From assembly GCF_030463535.1 (NCBI RefSeq), contig NC_132896.1:21061709-21125708 (forward strand): a stretch of 64,000 nucleotides of DNA, given 5' to 3'. Shown piece after piece: positions 47,985 through 59,603 of the stretch (its first letter is position 1; the number at the start of each line of letters is the position of its first letter). Source of the stretch: Salminus brasiliensis (Eukaryota > Chordata > Actinopteri > Characiformes > Bryconidae). The translations under genes were made by a program, and so were the position numbers. Below the pieces are notes generated by a model that saw only the letters and a list, made by a program, of their open reading frames with translations, was not told where the DNA came from and searched no databases.

Positions 47985-48275
47985 TTTGCTTCACAGGTTT
48001 TTCACAAGCAGACAATCTCAGTGGTGCTCTGGGGCTGCTTTGCTTTCTCTGGCACTGGAAACCTGCAACGTGTGGAGTGCAAGATCAGTCAAGTATAAGG
48101 AAATCTTAGGAGACCAAGCATACCTCAAGTCCACCAAGGCTCCGTGTCAGAAGGAGTCCTGGAAGGTGGCTGGCACAGTTGTTTGACTTGGACCCCATAG
48201 AAAATCTTCGGTGAGATTTGAAGGAAGTCTTTGGAGAACTATTTAGGGAAGATTCATTTCAAACCCATTTATAGT
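47985..48275 (+). mobile_element. Second Tc1 transposase fragment, abutting the previous one
   Basis: It reads like the late DDE region: GGGCTGCTTTGCTTTCTCTG, a TAAGGAAATCTTAGGAGACC stretch and GACCCCATAGAAAATCTTCG (PIENLR-like). It has no terminal repeats and no open frame. Confidence 0.6.
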
Positions 48276-48459
48276 GTACAGAGGCACAAATCTGTCCAAA
48301 TCTATATATAATTTTATATCGCTATTATCTAGCTATATACACATTACATATATTTTGGACCCCATTTAGATTAATTCTGCCCATTTTGTTGTAAATTTGT
48401 TTGTTTACATTTTATCAGAATTTCACAAAGGACCAGTAGAAATGCTTTAAAATGGCTTG

Positions 48460-48825
48460 AGGCGCAGGCATCTGGTGTGGTATGGTGTGGCACTGGGGAC
48501 CCAGTGCTTTCCTCCGGAAATGTATTGCTTTTGTTGGGAGTAACTGACTCCGCTGTCCATGGAATGTTGTCTAATAGATTTTTGAGCACTGCTGTGAGGA
48601 TTGTATTGTATTTAGTGACAAGCATGTTAGTGAAGACAGGATGCTGGAAGATCACCACCATACCTCAGCCCCAAAGTGCTGGATGGAGCACAATCTTTCC
48701 AGATTTCCACTGCACCACAGCTCAGAGCTGGTGGGGCTTTATACCCCTCTAGCCTACTCCTGGCATTAGGCATAGAACCAATACGTTCATGTTTATCTGC
48801 TCCAGAGAGTCCTATTCTACTACTG
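48460..48825. repeat. MITE-like repeat fragment adjoining the foldback element
   Basis: Phrases such as TTTATACCCCTCTAGCCTAC and GCATTAGGCATAGAACCAAT, and the TCTGCTCCAGAGAGTCCTAT block, recall a dispersed non-coding fish repeat. Boundaries are uncertain and no terminal repeats were resolved. Confidence 0.45.
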
Positions 48826-49378
48826 TACTATAATTACAGACTGTAGGTCTATCCATTTCTCTGCATATTTTCATTTGGGTGGTGGATCATTCTCAGCACT
48901 GCAGTGACATGGTGGTAGCATGTTGTGTGATGCACTGGTAGTAGATGAGACAGCAGTGCTGCTAGAATCTTTATACACCTCAGGGTTACTGCTGGACTGA
49001 GAATAGTCCACCAACCAGAACTATCCAACCAACAGCATCCTGTGGGCACTGATGACAGACTAGAAGATGACCAAGACAGCAACAGTGAAGTAACAGATGA
49101 GCTTCTGTCTTTGACTTTATATCTGCAAGATGGACCAAATAGGTAGGAGTGTCTAATAGAGTGGACAGTGAGTGGACAGTGTTTATAAACGCCAACAGCA
49201 CTGCTGTGTATGATCCACTTGTACCAGCACAACACACACTAACACACCACCACCATGTCAGTGCTACTGCAGTGCTGCTCTGTGGTGGTCCAGTGGGGTC
49301 CTGACCATTGAAGAACAGGGTGAAAGAAGGTTTACATATGCAGAGAAACAGATGGACTACAGTCTGTCATTATATAAC
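48826..49378. mobile_element. Foldback MITE
   Basis: The outer arms CAGACTGTAGGTCTATCCAT (48836 onward) and its partner GGACTACAGTCTGT (49353-49366) are inverted repeats. The inner arms starting GGGTGGTGGATCATTCTCAG and ending AACACACCACCACCATGTCA extend the pairing for about 100 bases per side. I recognise the sequence type from ostariophysan fish. No coding capacity. Confidence 0.7.
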
Positions 49379-50140
49379 TCCTGTAATTACAGGTGTAATT
49401 ACAAGTGGATCTGATTGGCCAGTTCAATTATATTCTGATATGACTGTGTGTGTATGTGTGTGTGTGTGTGTGTGTGTATCCTAATCCAGTTGCCCACACG
49501 TTAGATGGTGCCCTCAAAAAATATACTTTCATCTAATTCAGTACTTTTTACCCATATTTACCACAATGTAACATTCTTTTATAAAATGTTGTAATTAACA
49601 TTATGAAAGTCCAAGAACCAAAAATAAACAGTAATTTCAATAAAAGATGATCTATGAACTCGCTGCCCTTTGCTTGAAAAATATCCAAATGCAACAAACT
49701 TCAGCCTCTGATAGGTCAGAGGCTTACACCACTTACAAGAAACAGCCATGATTCCAATATAGCAGAATGGCTTTACAAAGTGTCCCACTTTTTCTAGCAT
49801 TTTAAGCAAACATGGTTTTGGCTAATAGAATAAATTATTATAAACTGCTGCACTGTTTTTCATTGTTAAAGCAATCATACTTTCTAAAAACAAACCGTTT
49901 TCCTCCAGTTTTCAAACATTCTAATGTATAAAAACAGAAACCAAATACTTCGCCTTCTACTTTTTGTTGAATTGGATTTATTAAAAAGACAAAAAACAAA
50001 CAACAACAACAGATAACCAAACCTTTCTTTCATTCCAACATGATAAAAGAGCAGAATGGGCTACACCAGGTCTAGTCTAACACTCAATTTCATTGGAATA
50101 AATGGCTTTGAGTGCGGCAAACTGACTTCCAGCATTGCTC

Positions 50141-50146
50141 TTTATT
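50141..50146 (-). promoter_or_regulatory. taf7: Candidate poly(A) signal of taf7
   Basis: TTTATT on the + strand reads AATAAA on the - strand, 50 bases past the taf7 stop. This would give a very short 3' UTR. Confidence 0.45.
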
Positions 50147-50195
50147 TAGAATGGAGGATGCCAAACTTGTCAGACATCATGCTGCCCTCTGGTGG

Positions 50196-53100
50196 TCATT
50201 TCTCTATCAACGAGTCCAGCTGCTCTTGCAGGGAGGCCAGCTGTTGGAGCAAGAAATGAGAGGTGATTGATGGCTAGCAGTGGCGCTGTAATTGTGGACT
50301 AAGTGGAGGGTGATTAATGAGACTTCCAACAGTGTTAGCTTTTTTGTCTATGTAACAGTTCAAGCATAAACAAACACCATAGAGGCTGGTGTAGGGCAGA
50401 GATCAGGGTTTCAGTGAACACAAAATACAGTTGTTTAACTCAACTGGCAATACCTCAAGAAAATTAAGCTTGACTGCAGCACATTAGTACTGGCTAAATA
50501 TGATGAACAGAGAGAGAGAGAGAGAACATAAGTTTTTAAAAATAAAAAAATAAAAACTTACCTGTTCCATCTCTCGTTCCTCCTGATCGATAATGTCGTT
50601 CAGCAGCGTCTGGAAGCGATTCTGAAGGAGAGAGTGAAGGCCACAGAAAGACGAATAAAGCCAGAGGTTGATAGATTGAGAAAAAAAAACGCAGAGACAG
50701 ACATCAAATTCGGATGCCAGTTTCTGGTTTTGATGTAAGCTATCTGCGTGTGCCAGGGCCCCTTTGTACTCAGTTCTGTCTGACGGTTGTTACAAGCTGC
50801 AGTGAAAGGGCCATTCTGATGAGCATGACCTTTCCCTGTCCCTTCTGATTGCAATAGTTGAGGACTGAGTCAGCCGGTGTCATGTACGAGCCAGAGTCAA
50901 AATGACACTGCGAAACCACACACATCCCACCATGTTTCACAGCCTCTTAAGTTCTCCCAAAGGAGCTGTTGGCAGAGTAGTGAGTTTTCATGCTTTGTGC
51001 GAGTTATGCAGAAAAGGCTGATGGCAAAAATGCAATATTTATGCTTTGAGAAAAAGGGTGAAAAAAGATGGCTCCAATTTTATTCAAACTAGTTTAAAAG
51101 GTTACACTTCACATAAAATCTCTAAATTTTCCAAGCAGGGCATGAGAATGAGCGCTTGCCACTGGAGTGCATCAGTCTACTTGCCTGTATCACTATGTTC
51201 ACTGTGCTGTTTGTGAAAACCTCACCTTTAGAGCCTGATTCTCCACTTTCATGATCAAATCCTCCTGCTGCTTCTTGCGAGCGCGCGTCTCCTGCAGCTT
51301 GGCTTTGATGCTGTTGATCTGCACCTGGTATTCCATTACTGTGGACAAACAGGCAGGGTTTTAGAAGAAGTGTCAGAATCTCTCCAAAGAGACATCCCAC
51401 TCAAACAGCTCTACGGCCACTCTGATCTGCTCAACACAAACATAATTTGGGCTTTCTAAATCTTGAAGAGCTCATTAACGGTTGCTGATGAACACACCAG
51501 GAAAAAACGCCTGCAGCCATCAGGAGAATATTCAGCTGACGGCATGCGAATATGACAGACAGTCTTGACATTTTCATTGTAATTCCCATCCATCAATCTT
51601 TTCAAGGTTGTTTTCCCCCCTTTCTTCCAGAATACAGATGTGACATAACTACATATGTGCTTTATATTGGTGCAAATACCGGGAAACTGTGAAGGAAAAT
51701 GGCTCAAGGGGCCCTTCAACATTATTAAAAACCCCACACTTCATTCCTAAGCAGGCATATAAGCTAATCTAAAACTGACAAAACTGGTGAAATATGGAAA
51801 GTGAGACTTTATGTGCTTGCTGGCAGTGAAATATGAAATGACTACAGATGGCGTTAGAGCGGAGCTTCGAGCAGTGTGGCTGATGGAGCTCCTCTTTGAC
51901 TCGGAGTGTTTGAGTGTGATGGTGTGTGATGTGTGCCAGCGGTGGAGCAGAGAGCTGTCAGAGTGCTGTCAGGTGTCCAGCTGGACGGATGGTGACTGAA
52001 GGGGAACGGACCTGCCAGTCACTGCTGGGTGAAGTGCCCTAACAGCCGTGCACTATAGGCGTCTGACCCAAATACAGCTGCCTGCTCATCAGCCAAATCA
52101 TTAGAGTAGGTCAGTAAGGTTCGGCATGGCCCCAGATAGCGTACTATAATGGAGTCTGCACCACTAATGAAAACTGCGTTAACCATCAAATCATCATCAC
52201 ACATGCATCTGATATTAAGCTACTCATATTGACTTCTGACACTTATGACAATTAGGTCACAAAAATAATTTAAAAAAAGCTGTTGAAAGTAAGCTGTTGA
52301 AAAAGTACCTCCTGAATAAGCAATGTACAATACAGTTGTAAAAAATGTGATTAAAAAATGACTAGCTGTGCATCAATCAGAAAAAAATGATTTTATCCAT
52401 ATCCCAAAAACATTATTCAAGATAATGAAATCATAGACAAATCAAAGACAGTCAATGCCACTTAATGCAGCGTGGTTACTCATTTGAACTACCACAAAAA
52501 GGTTTTAGTTAAATGGAGTGTAATTTGATCATAACAGTAAATGTGACATTTTGAAAGATACTCTGTGCCTGAAAGGGTTACAGTCTATTTGAATGTTTGT
52601 TGGACAGGCATAATTTTTTTTTATACAGAATGAAGTCTGTATCTGGTGCACTGTGAGCTTTGGATTTTAGATCTGACTTATTTTAATAACACATTAACAT
52701 TGTGTTCATCTTAACTTCAAAAATCTCAGGACTGATGATGTGCCTACCAATCTGGTTGTTTCTGTCATTTTCATCCCTTCCTCCATCAGACTCGTTGAGC
52801 TTCTCATTGAGCTGACCGACCATGTCATCTTCTGTGTCCACAATGTTGAGGTCTTCGTCTTCATGGCGATCACCTTCATCTTCCTCATCCTCACTGCTAC
52901 TGCTGATGTCGTTGAAAATCTCCCGGAGCTCATCATGTGGGACTGGGCAGGAGATAAAGAAGAGGAGAAAACACAACCTTACTTTGAATATATGCAGCTT
53001 TAGAAAACTTTTGATTGAGTCCACATGCACATGTCAAAGCAGTCATCTTTAATTGAACATTACACATTGATCTAAAATTAACTTAAAGTCAGTTTATTTA

Positions 53101-56100
53101 CTCACAACAAACTGGTGCCCACATTCACAAGAACAATTCAGAAAGCTAAAGGTGACTGGTAGCCTAGCGGTAAGATTCATTAGCCAGTAACCAGAAGGTG
53201 GTATTTTCTAATCCTAGGACTGACTGGATACCTGGGTTTGTGTCCATAACCCTTAAAAAAAGCATGTTACTGTTTTGTGCGTGTAATTTACCTGAGGAAC
53301 CATGACCCTTGTGTCCTGAGGCTCCAGGTGAGGAGTCCAGATTGGAGAGAGATAAATTATTATCTGCTTCTTTGGACTCATCCTCAGCAATCACCTCCCA
53401 TCCTAACAGCCAAGTCAAGGTAAAAGACCTATGTACATAAACGCTGATGCTGGCCCTCCAAAGAGAACTCCTGCAAGTACTTTAAAGCTAAAATCCACAG
53501 TATAACCCTGACATCTGGTGGCAAGACTGTGCATCACACTTTTATCATCTGAAACCACTGCAATGTAAATAATCTTTGCAGAGGGGATCACTGCTGCAGG
53601 GGATAAGGACGATGGAATGGTATAAACAAATGAAATACACATGTGATTAGATTTAGCCATGACAGCTATAAACTTGTGGAAATAAAGTCAAAAAGTGTTA
53701 ACAGGACTTAAAAGGATACGGACACTAACAGCCTCAGCGTCGGTGCTCAGGAGCCTCTTTACCTCTTTCTCCACATCAGGAGACTCAATGTACTGCCAGA
53801 TAAAACAGATTAGAGTTCAGCTGCAGTGAATATGCTCTCTAAACAGCATACATGCATACATATACATATAAATAGTAAAGAACTAAAAGCAACAGCTGGC
53901 TGCATGCCAGAGAGCACATTAGCGATTAAAAGAGGGAACCAAATCAATAGCTACATTCACCTTAAAGGTGATTTATTCAAAAGGGAGAGTAGGTACTTCC
54001 CTCTATCTTGCTCACTGTCACTTCCATCAAACCACCTTGTAAAATTGCTTGCGTGCATAGCTCAGGGACAAATGAAGACGGAAGGCTTTATTTATATGTA
54101 AATTGTAGTTTTTGCACCAACCCATTTTCTCTTTCTCTGCTTGAGAAATGTAAATTTGAACAGGACCCAGGAAAGACTGCAGAATCATCAGAACAAAAGC
54201 AGGGGTTCTAAGACACGAAATGGGAAAAATGCGCAAGGGAGAAATGAAACGAGGTTACCTTCTTCTTTGCTGTCTTTCTGAATCGCCTCTTTCTGGTGTT
54301 CTTTAGAGGGCAGGTAACTGCAGAGAGATGCATAATTGGATATTAAATGAGTTCAATCCATCACTGACAGGTGATGCTTCAGCCTCTTGGCTTCTGATGT
54401 GCTAGCACTCTCTAGAGCAACTACACAACCTTTTTAATCAGAACAAACCAGTACAGGCAGTACAGGGAAGGAAAGACTTACTGCCGTGGTTCCAGATGAA
54501 CTTCTTGTCTTTGTCCTTGTCCTTCTTCTTGCTTTTGGAATCTGTAGTGCCAGTGGGTTCCTCTAGAGGGGGATAAAGGTCTCCATCGAGAGTGCAGACT
54601 AACATCTACCCACAGGGGATACAGAAAAGCGCTTACACTAATTAAGCCTGCCGGACATATCCTGCCATAAATAACTAATCTTTTGCATGCTTGCAATTCC
54701 TTATTTAAATCATTAGACACACAATACTGGGAGGCACGGAGGGGTGGGATTAATAGCTTTAGCTTATCCATGTCAAGACATTGCCTGAACTACTTTACAA
54801 GCTTTCCCCTTAAGGGTTCCTGATGTTACCTGACAGATGTCAGCAGTCTTATAAAAGGTCTTCTTGTCAACTGTTTTTAATGACTCCAGGATACAGGGCA
54901 AATCCACCAGCTTACAAGCCAAAGGGACACGATCCACTCGGACAATCCCATGCCGACCATCAGCTAGATATAAGGACATCATTATTTAAAAAGTTAGCAT
55001 TACAAAGTATGACAAAATTACAAAGGTAGTATTACTGACAATATTAATAAATGGCTACAGATATATGTGTAGTAAACGATATATAGAGCAACAACAAATG
55101 ATCACACTAAACACATCTAAAGGTTAAAATAACAAATCTTAAAAAGTTTTCAAAATGACTAAATGATTTCTCATTAATGTTCACTGCTAAATTACTGAGG
55201 TCAACGTTTTAAATACAAATCTGCAAATAAAGTTCAGTCTCATACATTTGATGACATAATTCTGTCATATTTGTCTTCACCTAAACCATGTTTGATTGTG
55301 TGCACCTACCATGCAACTCTATAGTGAGTCTGTCTTTAAGATTCATGCTGCCAGACTGGGCAATCTGTCTCACAGTGGAGGCATACTCCTGAAGATAGAA
55401 GCATTTAGTCAGTGTTTGTGTAATGGCTTGTGTCAGATGTTCAGTTTATTACACAGAGCAGGTCAAAAGTGATATGGCTAAAAGTTGAACCCTGATTACA
55501 TTTACATTTATTGCATTTAGCTGACGCTCTTATCCAGAGCGACTTCCAGGGTTACTTATATTACAGAGGTGGGTCAGTGTAGCGTTAGGAGTCTTGCCCA
55601 AGGACTCTTATTGGTGTAGCGCAGCGTAGTCACCCAGACCGGGAATCGAACCCCAGTCTCCCACATGGTGTGGTAGCTCAGTGGTATCTGTTGCACCACA
55701 CCAACCACACATTAATTAACTCTCTTAAGTGTAGGGATTAACTAAAACCAGATTTCTGTTCTGCTACCAAAACCTAATTCATAAATAATAAAGAGATAAG
55801 TACCAATCCTAACTCGAAAATATTTTTACTGGTACAACCTTTTCCCCACATTTTAACGATGATTAATGATGAAAAAAAAAAAGAAACAAAGAAGAAACAA
55901 GTAAGAAAGTACAATAATACTAAGCTTGAATTTCAGCACAATAAAATGTCTACATACTTCAATATAGTTTTAAAGTACGAAAAAAGGGGGGGGGGTATAT
56001 ACAGTGGGGAAAAAAAGTATTTAGTCAGTCACCAGTTGTGCAAGTTCTCCCACTTAAAAAGATGAGAAAGGCCTGTAATTGACATTATAGGTAGACCTCA

Positions 56101-59100
56101 ACTATGAGAGAAATATGAGAAAAAAAATCTGAAAATCACATTGTCTGATTTTTAAAGAATTGACTTGCTAATAAAGTATTTGGTCACCTACAAACAAGCA
56201 AGATTTCTGGCTGTCACAGACCTGTAACAACTTTTTTAAGAGGCTTCTCTGTCCTGCACTAATGAGTGGAGGACAGAGAAGCCTCTTAAAGAAGTTGTTA
56301 CAGGTCTGTGACAGCCAGAAATCTTGCTGTATTAATGGCACCTGTTTGAACTCGTTAACAGTATAAAAGACACCTGCTCACAACCTCAAACAGTCACACT
56401 CCAAACTCCACTATGGTGAAGACCAAAGAGCTGTCGAAGGACACCAGAAACAAAATTGACCTGCACCAGGCTGGGATGACTGAATCTGCAATAGGCAAGC
56501 AGCTTGGTGTGAAGAAATCTACTGTGGGAGCAATAATCAGAAAATGGGAGACCTACAAGACCACTGCTAATCTCCCTCGATCAGGGGCTCCACGCAAGAT
56601 CTCAGCCCGTGGGGTCAAAATGATCACAAGAACGATGAGCAAAAATCCCAGAACCACACGGGGGGACCTAGTGAATGACCTGCAGAAAGCTGGGACCAAC
56701 GTTACAAAGGCTACCGTCAGTAACACACTACGCCGCCAGGGACTCCGATCTTGCAGTGCCAGACGTGTTCCCCTGCTTAAGCCAGTACATATCCGGGCGC
56801 GTCTGAAGTTTGCTAGAGAGCATTTGGATGTTCCGGAAGAGTATTGGGAGAATGTCTTATGGTCAGATGAAACCAAAGTAGAACTATTTGGTACAAACAC
56901 AACTCGTTGTGTTTGGAGGAGAGTGAATGCTGAGTTGCCTCCAAAGAACACCATACCAACTGTGAAGCATGGGGGTGGCAACATCATGCTTTGGGGCTGT
57001 TTCTCTGCAAAGGGACTAGGACGACTGGTCCGTGTACATAAAAGAATGAATGGGGCCATGTATTGTGAGATTTTGAGTGCAAACCTCCTTCCGTCAGCAA
57101 GGGCATTGAAGATGAAACGTGGCTGTGTCTTTCAGCATGACAATGATCCCAAGCACACTGCCAGGGCAACAAAGGAGTGGCTTCAAAGAAGCATTTCAAG
57201 GTCCTGGAGTGGCCTAGCCAGTCTCCAGATCTCAATGCCATAGAAAACCTTTGGAGGGAGTTGAAAGTCCGTGTTGCCCACCGACAGCCCCAAAACATCA
57301 CTGCTCTAGAGGAGATCTGCATGGAGGAATGGGTCAACATACCAGCAACGGTGTGCCTACCTTGTGAAGACTTACAGAAAATGTTTGACCTCTGTCATTG
57401 CCAACAAATGATATATAACAAAGTATTGAGATGAACTTTTGTTATTGACCAAATACTTATTTTCCACCATTATTTGCAAAAAAATTCTTTAAAAATCAGA
57501 CAATGTGATTTTCAGAATTTTTTTTTCTCATTTTGTCTCTTATAGTTGAGGTCTACCTATAATACAGTAATACCTAATTATAGGCCTCTCTCATTTTTTT
57601 TTTAAGTGGGAGAACTTGCACAATTGGTGACTGACTAAATACTTTCCCCACTGTACACACACACACACTGTTGTGTCTGGTTTGTAAAACGGCAGTTACT
57701 CAACAGACACTTTCAGAACAAATGCTAACCTGAGGAAGCCGCAGAACAAACTGGCTCTCCAGCTCATGAGGGGCATCCTCTTTGCTTTTGGAACCAACTT
57801 TTCCAACTGCAAAACATCAAAATGTGTTTGTACAGTTTACACATACAGACTCAATTAAAACTCTTTCTACAGGAAGCTAACAGGAGATACAGGATGATGG
57901 TAAACAAAAAAAAAAAACAAAAAAAACCCAAAAAACCCAGTAATAACAGTAATATCAGAAAGTGAGTAGGGCCAGGCTTTGCTTTTACAACCTTCAGTAC
58001 ATCTTGAGTGTGGTCAAGCCCTGTCTTTAATGTAACACTGGACCATTCTTCAATTCATCCAGAACATCTAACAAACACTGGACTCAGACGGTCACCCATC
58101 TTACCTCAGTCAATAGATGCCAAAGTCGTCATCTAAAGCTACTTTTTAGATTTTACTTAGTGTTAACTATTTAGTAAAACTATAAATAAGCTGGATTTAA
58201 TTGTTCACGCTAAACTGGAACCTACGTATCTGCAGGACATCCTACTTTGTAGCACTTTCAAACTAGACAGCAGTGCACTGAAGTAATACCACATACTGTA
58301 CTGAGGTAAAAGTACAGTACAGTTTACCCAAGTAGATGGTTACTCAAAACTGCTGCCCCACAATTCAGCTATTGGGAGAAGTTTATTATTGTTATTACAG
58401 AGTAAAATTAGCTATAATGCATTTCTAAACCATACTGATTTGTCTGCACCAGACTGCTCTTCAATCTGTTAGATAGTTACATATGGAGAAAGTTCCATTC
58501 TGGAAAACAGGAACATCATGAGGGAACAGCTGATCCTTAGATAAGAGCACTCAGACAAAATACTGACATGGCTTTCTAGACCATTCTGAACACCATGTTT
58601 AACAGCTGGGCAGAAGGTACACTATACAGTGTTCAGGTAACTTAGCTTTGTTTGATGATATAAAATGGCTGCCATACACGTAGAGATGCAAATTTAGGTA
58701 AAAAAAATAATAAAGTGGTTTCTTAATTTTTTTTTTCCAGAGCTGTAAACATGAACCTCCTGGCACTCCTGCCATCTAATGCCAGACATGGGCTAGAGGG
58801 TTAAACACAGGACTTTGTAAAATAAGAAATCTGGTCAGAATCCGACGAGAGTATGGAACAATGGCTCAATTGAACTGTGTTTTCTGGAATGATGGAGCTC
58901 CATCCAAAACTTTTGAGATGAATTGGGAATGAGGTGGGGTGGTGACCCTCCAATATCCTGACCTCACTAATGTTGTTCATTGAATGCAATCAAATCATCG
59001 AAGCTATTGTTAAAAAAAATCTAGTAGAAAGCCTTTCCCAGGCAGTAAACAGTTACTTCAGCAAAGGCAGGACCACTTTGGGCCACATAGTGTGTCTACT

Positions 59101-59603
59101 GACTTTCTCCAAGCACAATCACATTACACCATATTACATTCCTCTGCTAGTTTGCAAGTGAGGGGGTGTTAGTTTTAAAATCCAAAAACAAATTTAGTTC
59201 TGTGGTCATTTTGATGTTCAAAGTTTATTACTTGAGGAGATTTTAATACAAGCCTATAAACTGCACACTGAATACATACTACAGTACAACTAAAATAGTA
59301 AATCCTTAATACTGCATTCAACAAACATCCAAGAAAATAACAACTAACCCGGCTCAATATGGTATTTCCAGTATTCTGCACAGCTTCTAAGGGGTTTACC
59401 TCTGTCTGAGGGGTCTGTACCTCATAAGGTTTTGTTAACATTCTATGGGTACACGTATTAACACAGTACAAAACAGCTGTTTCAAACAGATTACACCTGT
59501 TTAAGACCACGAAATTCACAAGTAAGTGACATTTAAAACGTCTCCAATCATTGTGCAGTAACTACAAATAATGCAGACGCTTACCTTTTGCTTTAGATGT
59601 CAT
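50196..59603 (-). CDS. taf7: TFIID subunit 7 (TAF7), multi-exon gene
   Basis: TAF7 is a TFIID subunit that binds TAF1 and restrains its acetyltransferase activity. Coding exons in order: 59585-59603 (ATG at 59603), 57730-57806, 55310-55388, 54830-54963, 54482-54605, 54259-54317, 53720-53792, 53292-53402, 52748-52942, 51226-51338, 50562-50621, 50196-50240 (stop TGA 50198-50196). They total 1089 bp, 362 residues (human TAF7 349), in frame throughout. The TAFII55 N-terminal domain spans about residues 20-170 ([46 protein letters not shown]). An acidic Ser/Asp/Glu stretch ([20 protein letters not shown]) lies near 255, and a C-terminal coiled coil ends at [14 protein letters not shown]. The exon after 53720 uses a weaker GTATCC donor. 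Human TAF7 is an intronless retrocopy; TAF7L is the intron-bearing X-linked gene, so this locus corresponds to the parental gene. Confidence 0.95.
55496..55703 (-). mobile_element. tRNA-derived SINE in a taf7 intron (same family)
   Basis: Reverse-complement copy of the same SINE type: tail ACATTTACATTTATTGCATT at the low-coordinate end and B box (reads GGTTCGATTCC on the - strand) near 55642-55652. It is in the same orientation as taf7 and about 300 bases from the Tc1 insertion at 56002. Confidence 0.82.
56197..56328. repeat. 59-bp inverted repeat (foldback) inside the Tc1 element
   Basis: The left arm 56197-56255 and right arm 56270-56328 are reverse complements at 58 of 59 positions, with a 14-base loop (56256-56269). 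The arms begin AGCAAGATTTCTGG and end in its complement ATCTTGCT. The segment lies between the 5' terminal repeat and the transposase start. From memory, ordinary copies of this Tc1 family carry only one arm here. Confidence 0.93.
56413..57434 (+). pseudogene. Tc1 transposase, one frameshift
   Basis: The reading frame opens with [15 protein letters not shown] and has the paired helix-turn-helix (about residues 25-110) and DDE domain: first Asp in WSDET (residue 152), second Asp in [10 protein letters not shown] (residue 243). Near position 57190 a one-base loss in a purine run moves the frame. The remainder, with the third acidic residue in [11 protein letters not shown], continues in another frame to 57434. 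All three catalytic residues are therefore still encoded. The damage looks recent. Confidence 0.88.
58745..59094. repeat. taf7: Probable MITE/hAT-like relic in taf7 intron 1
   Basis: The stretch with CCTCCAATATCCTGACCTCA, CTAGTAGAAAGCCTTTCCCA and the end GGGCCACATAGTGT resembles a known short fish repeat. It contains no open frame. Boundaries are approximate. Confidence 0.45.

Larger units (their letters stand above)
45999..50195. other. Spacer between the AIPL1-like promoter and the taf7 3' end
   Basis: 4.2 kb. It holds the (TG)n tract, two adjoining Tc1 relics, two MITE-like repeats, another TG run near 49445-49478 and no supported gene. The AIPL1-like promoter must lie in its left part, but I found no clear TATA box. 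Confidence 0.6.
56002..57653 (+). mobile_element. Full-length Tc1-like transposon in a taf7 intron
   Basis: It is flanked by TA duplications (56000-56001 and 57654-57655). The ends CAGTGGGGAAAAAAAGTATT and AATACTTTCCCCACTG form long imperfect terminal inverted repeats of about 170 bp. Total length is 1652 bp with one transposase reading region on the + strand, opposite to taf7. The sequence resembles a Tc1 family widespread in fish and lampreys. The 5' part contains an extra inverted duplication, described separately. Confidence 0.93.

Noticed and set aside
52740..53052. + strand frames rich in Ser or hydrophobic residues
   Set aside because: They are antisense shadows of the acidic taf7 exon 52748-52942.
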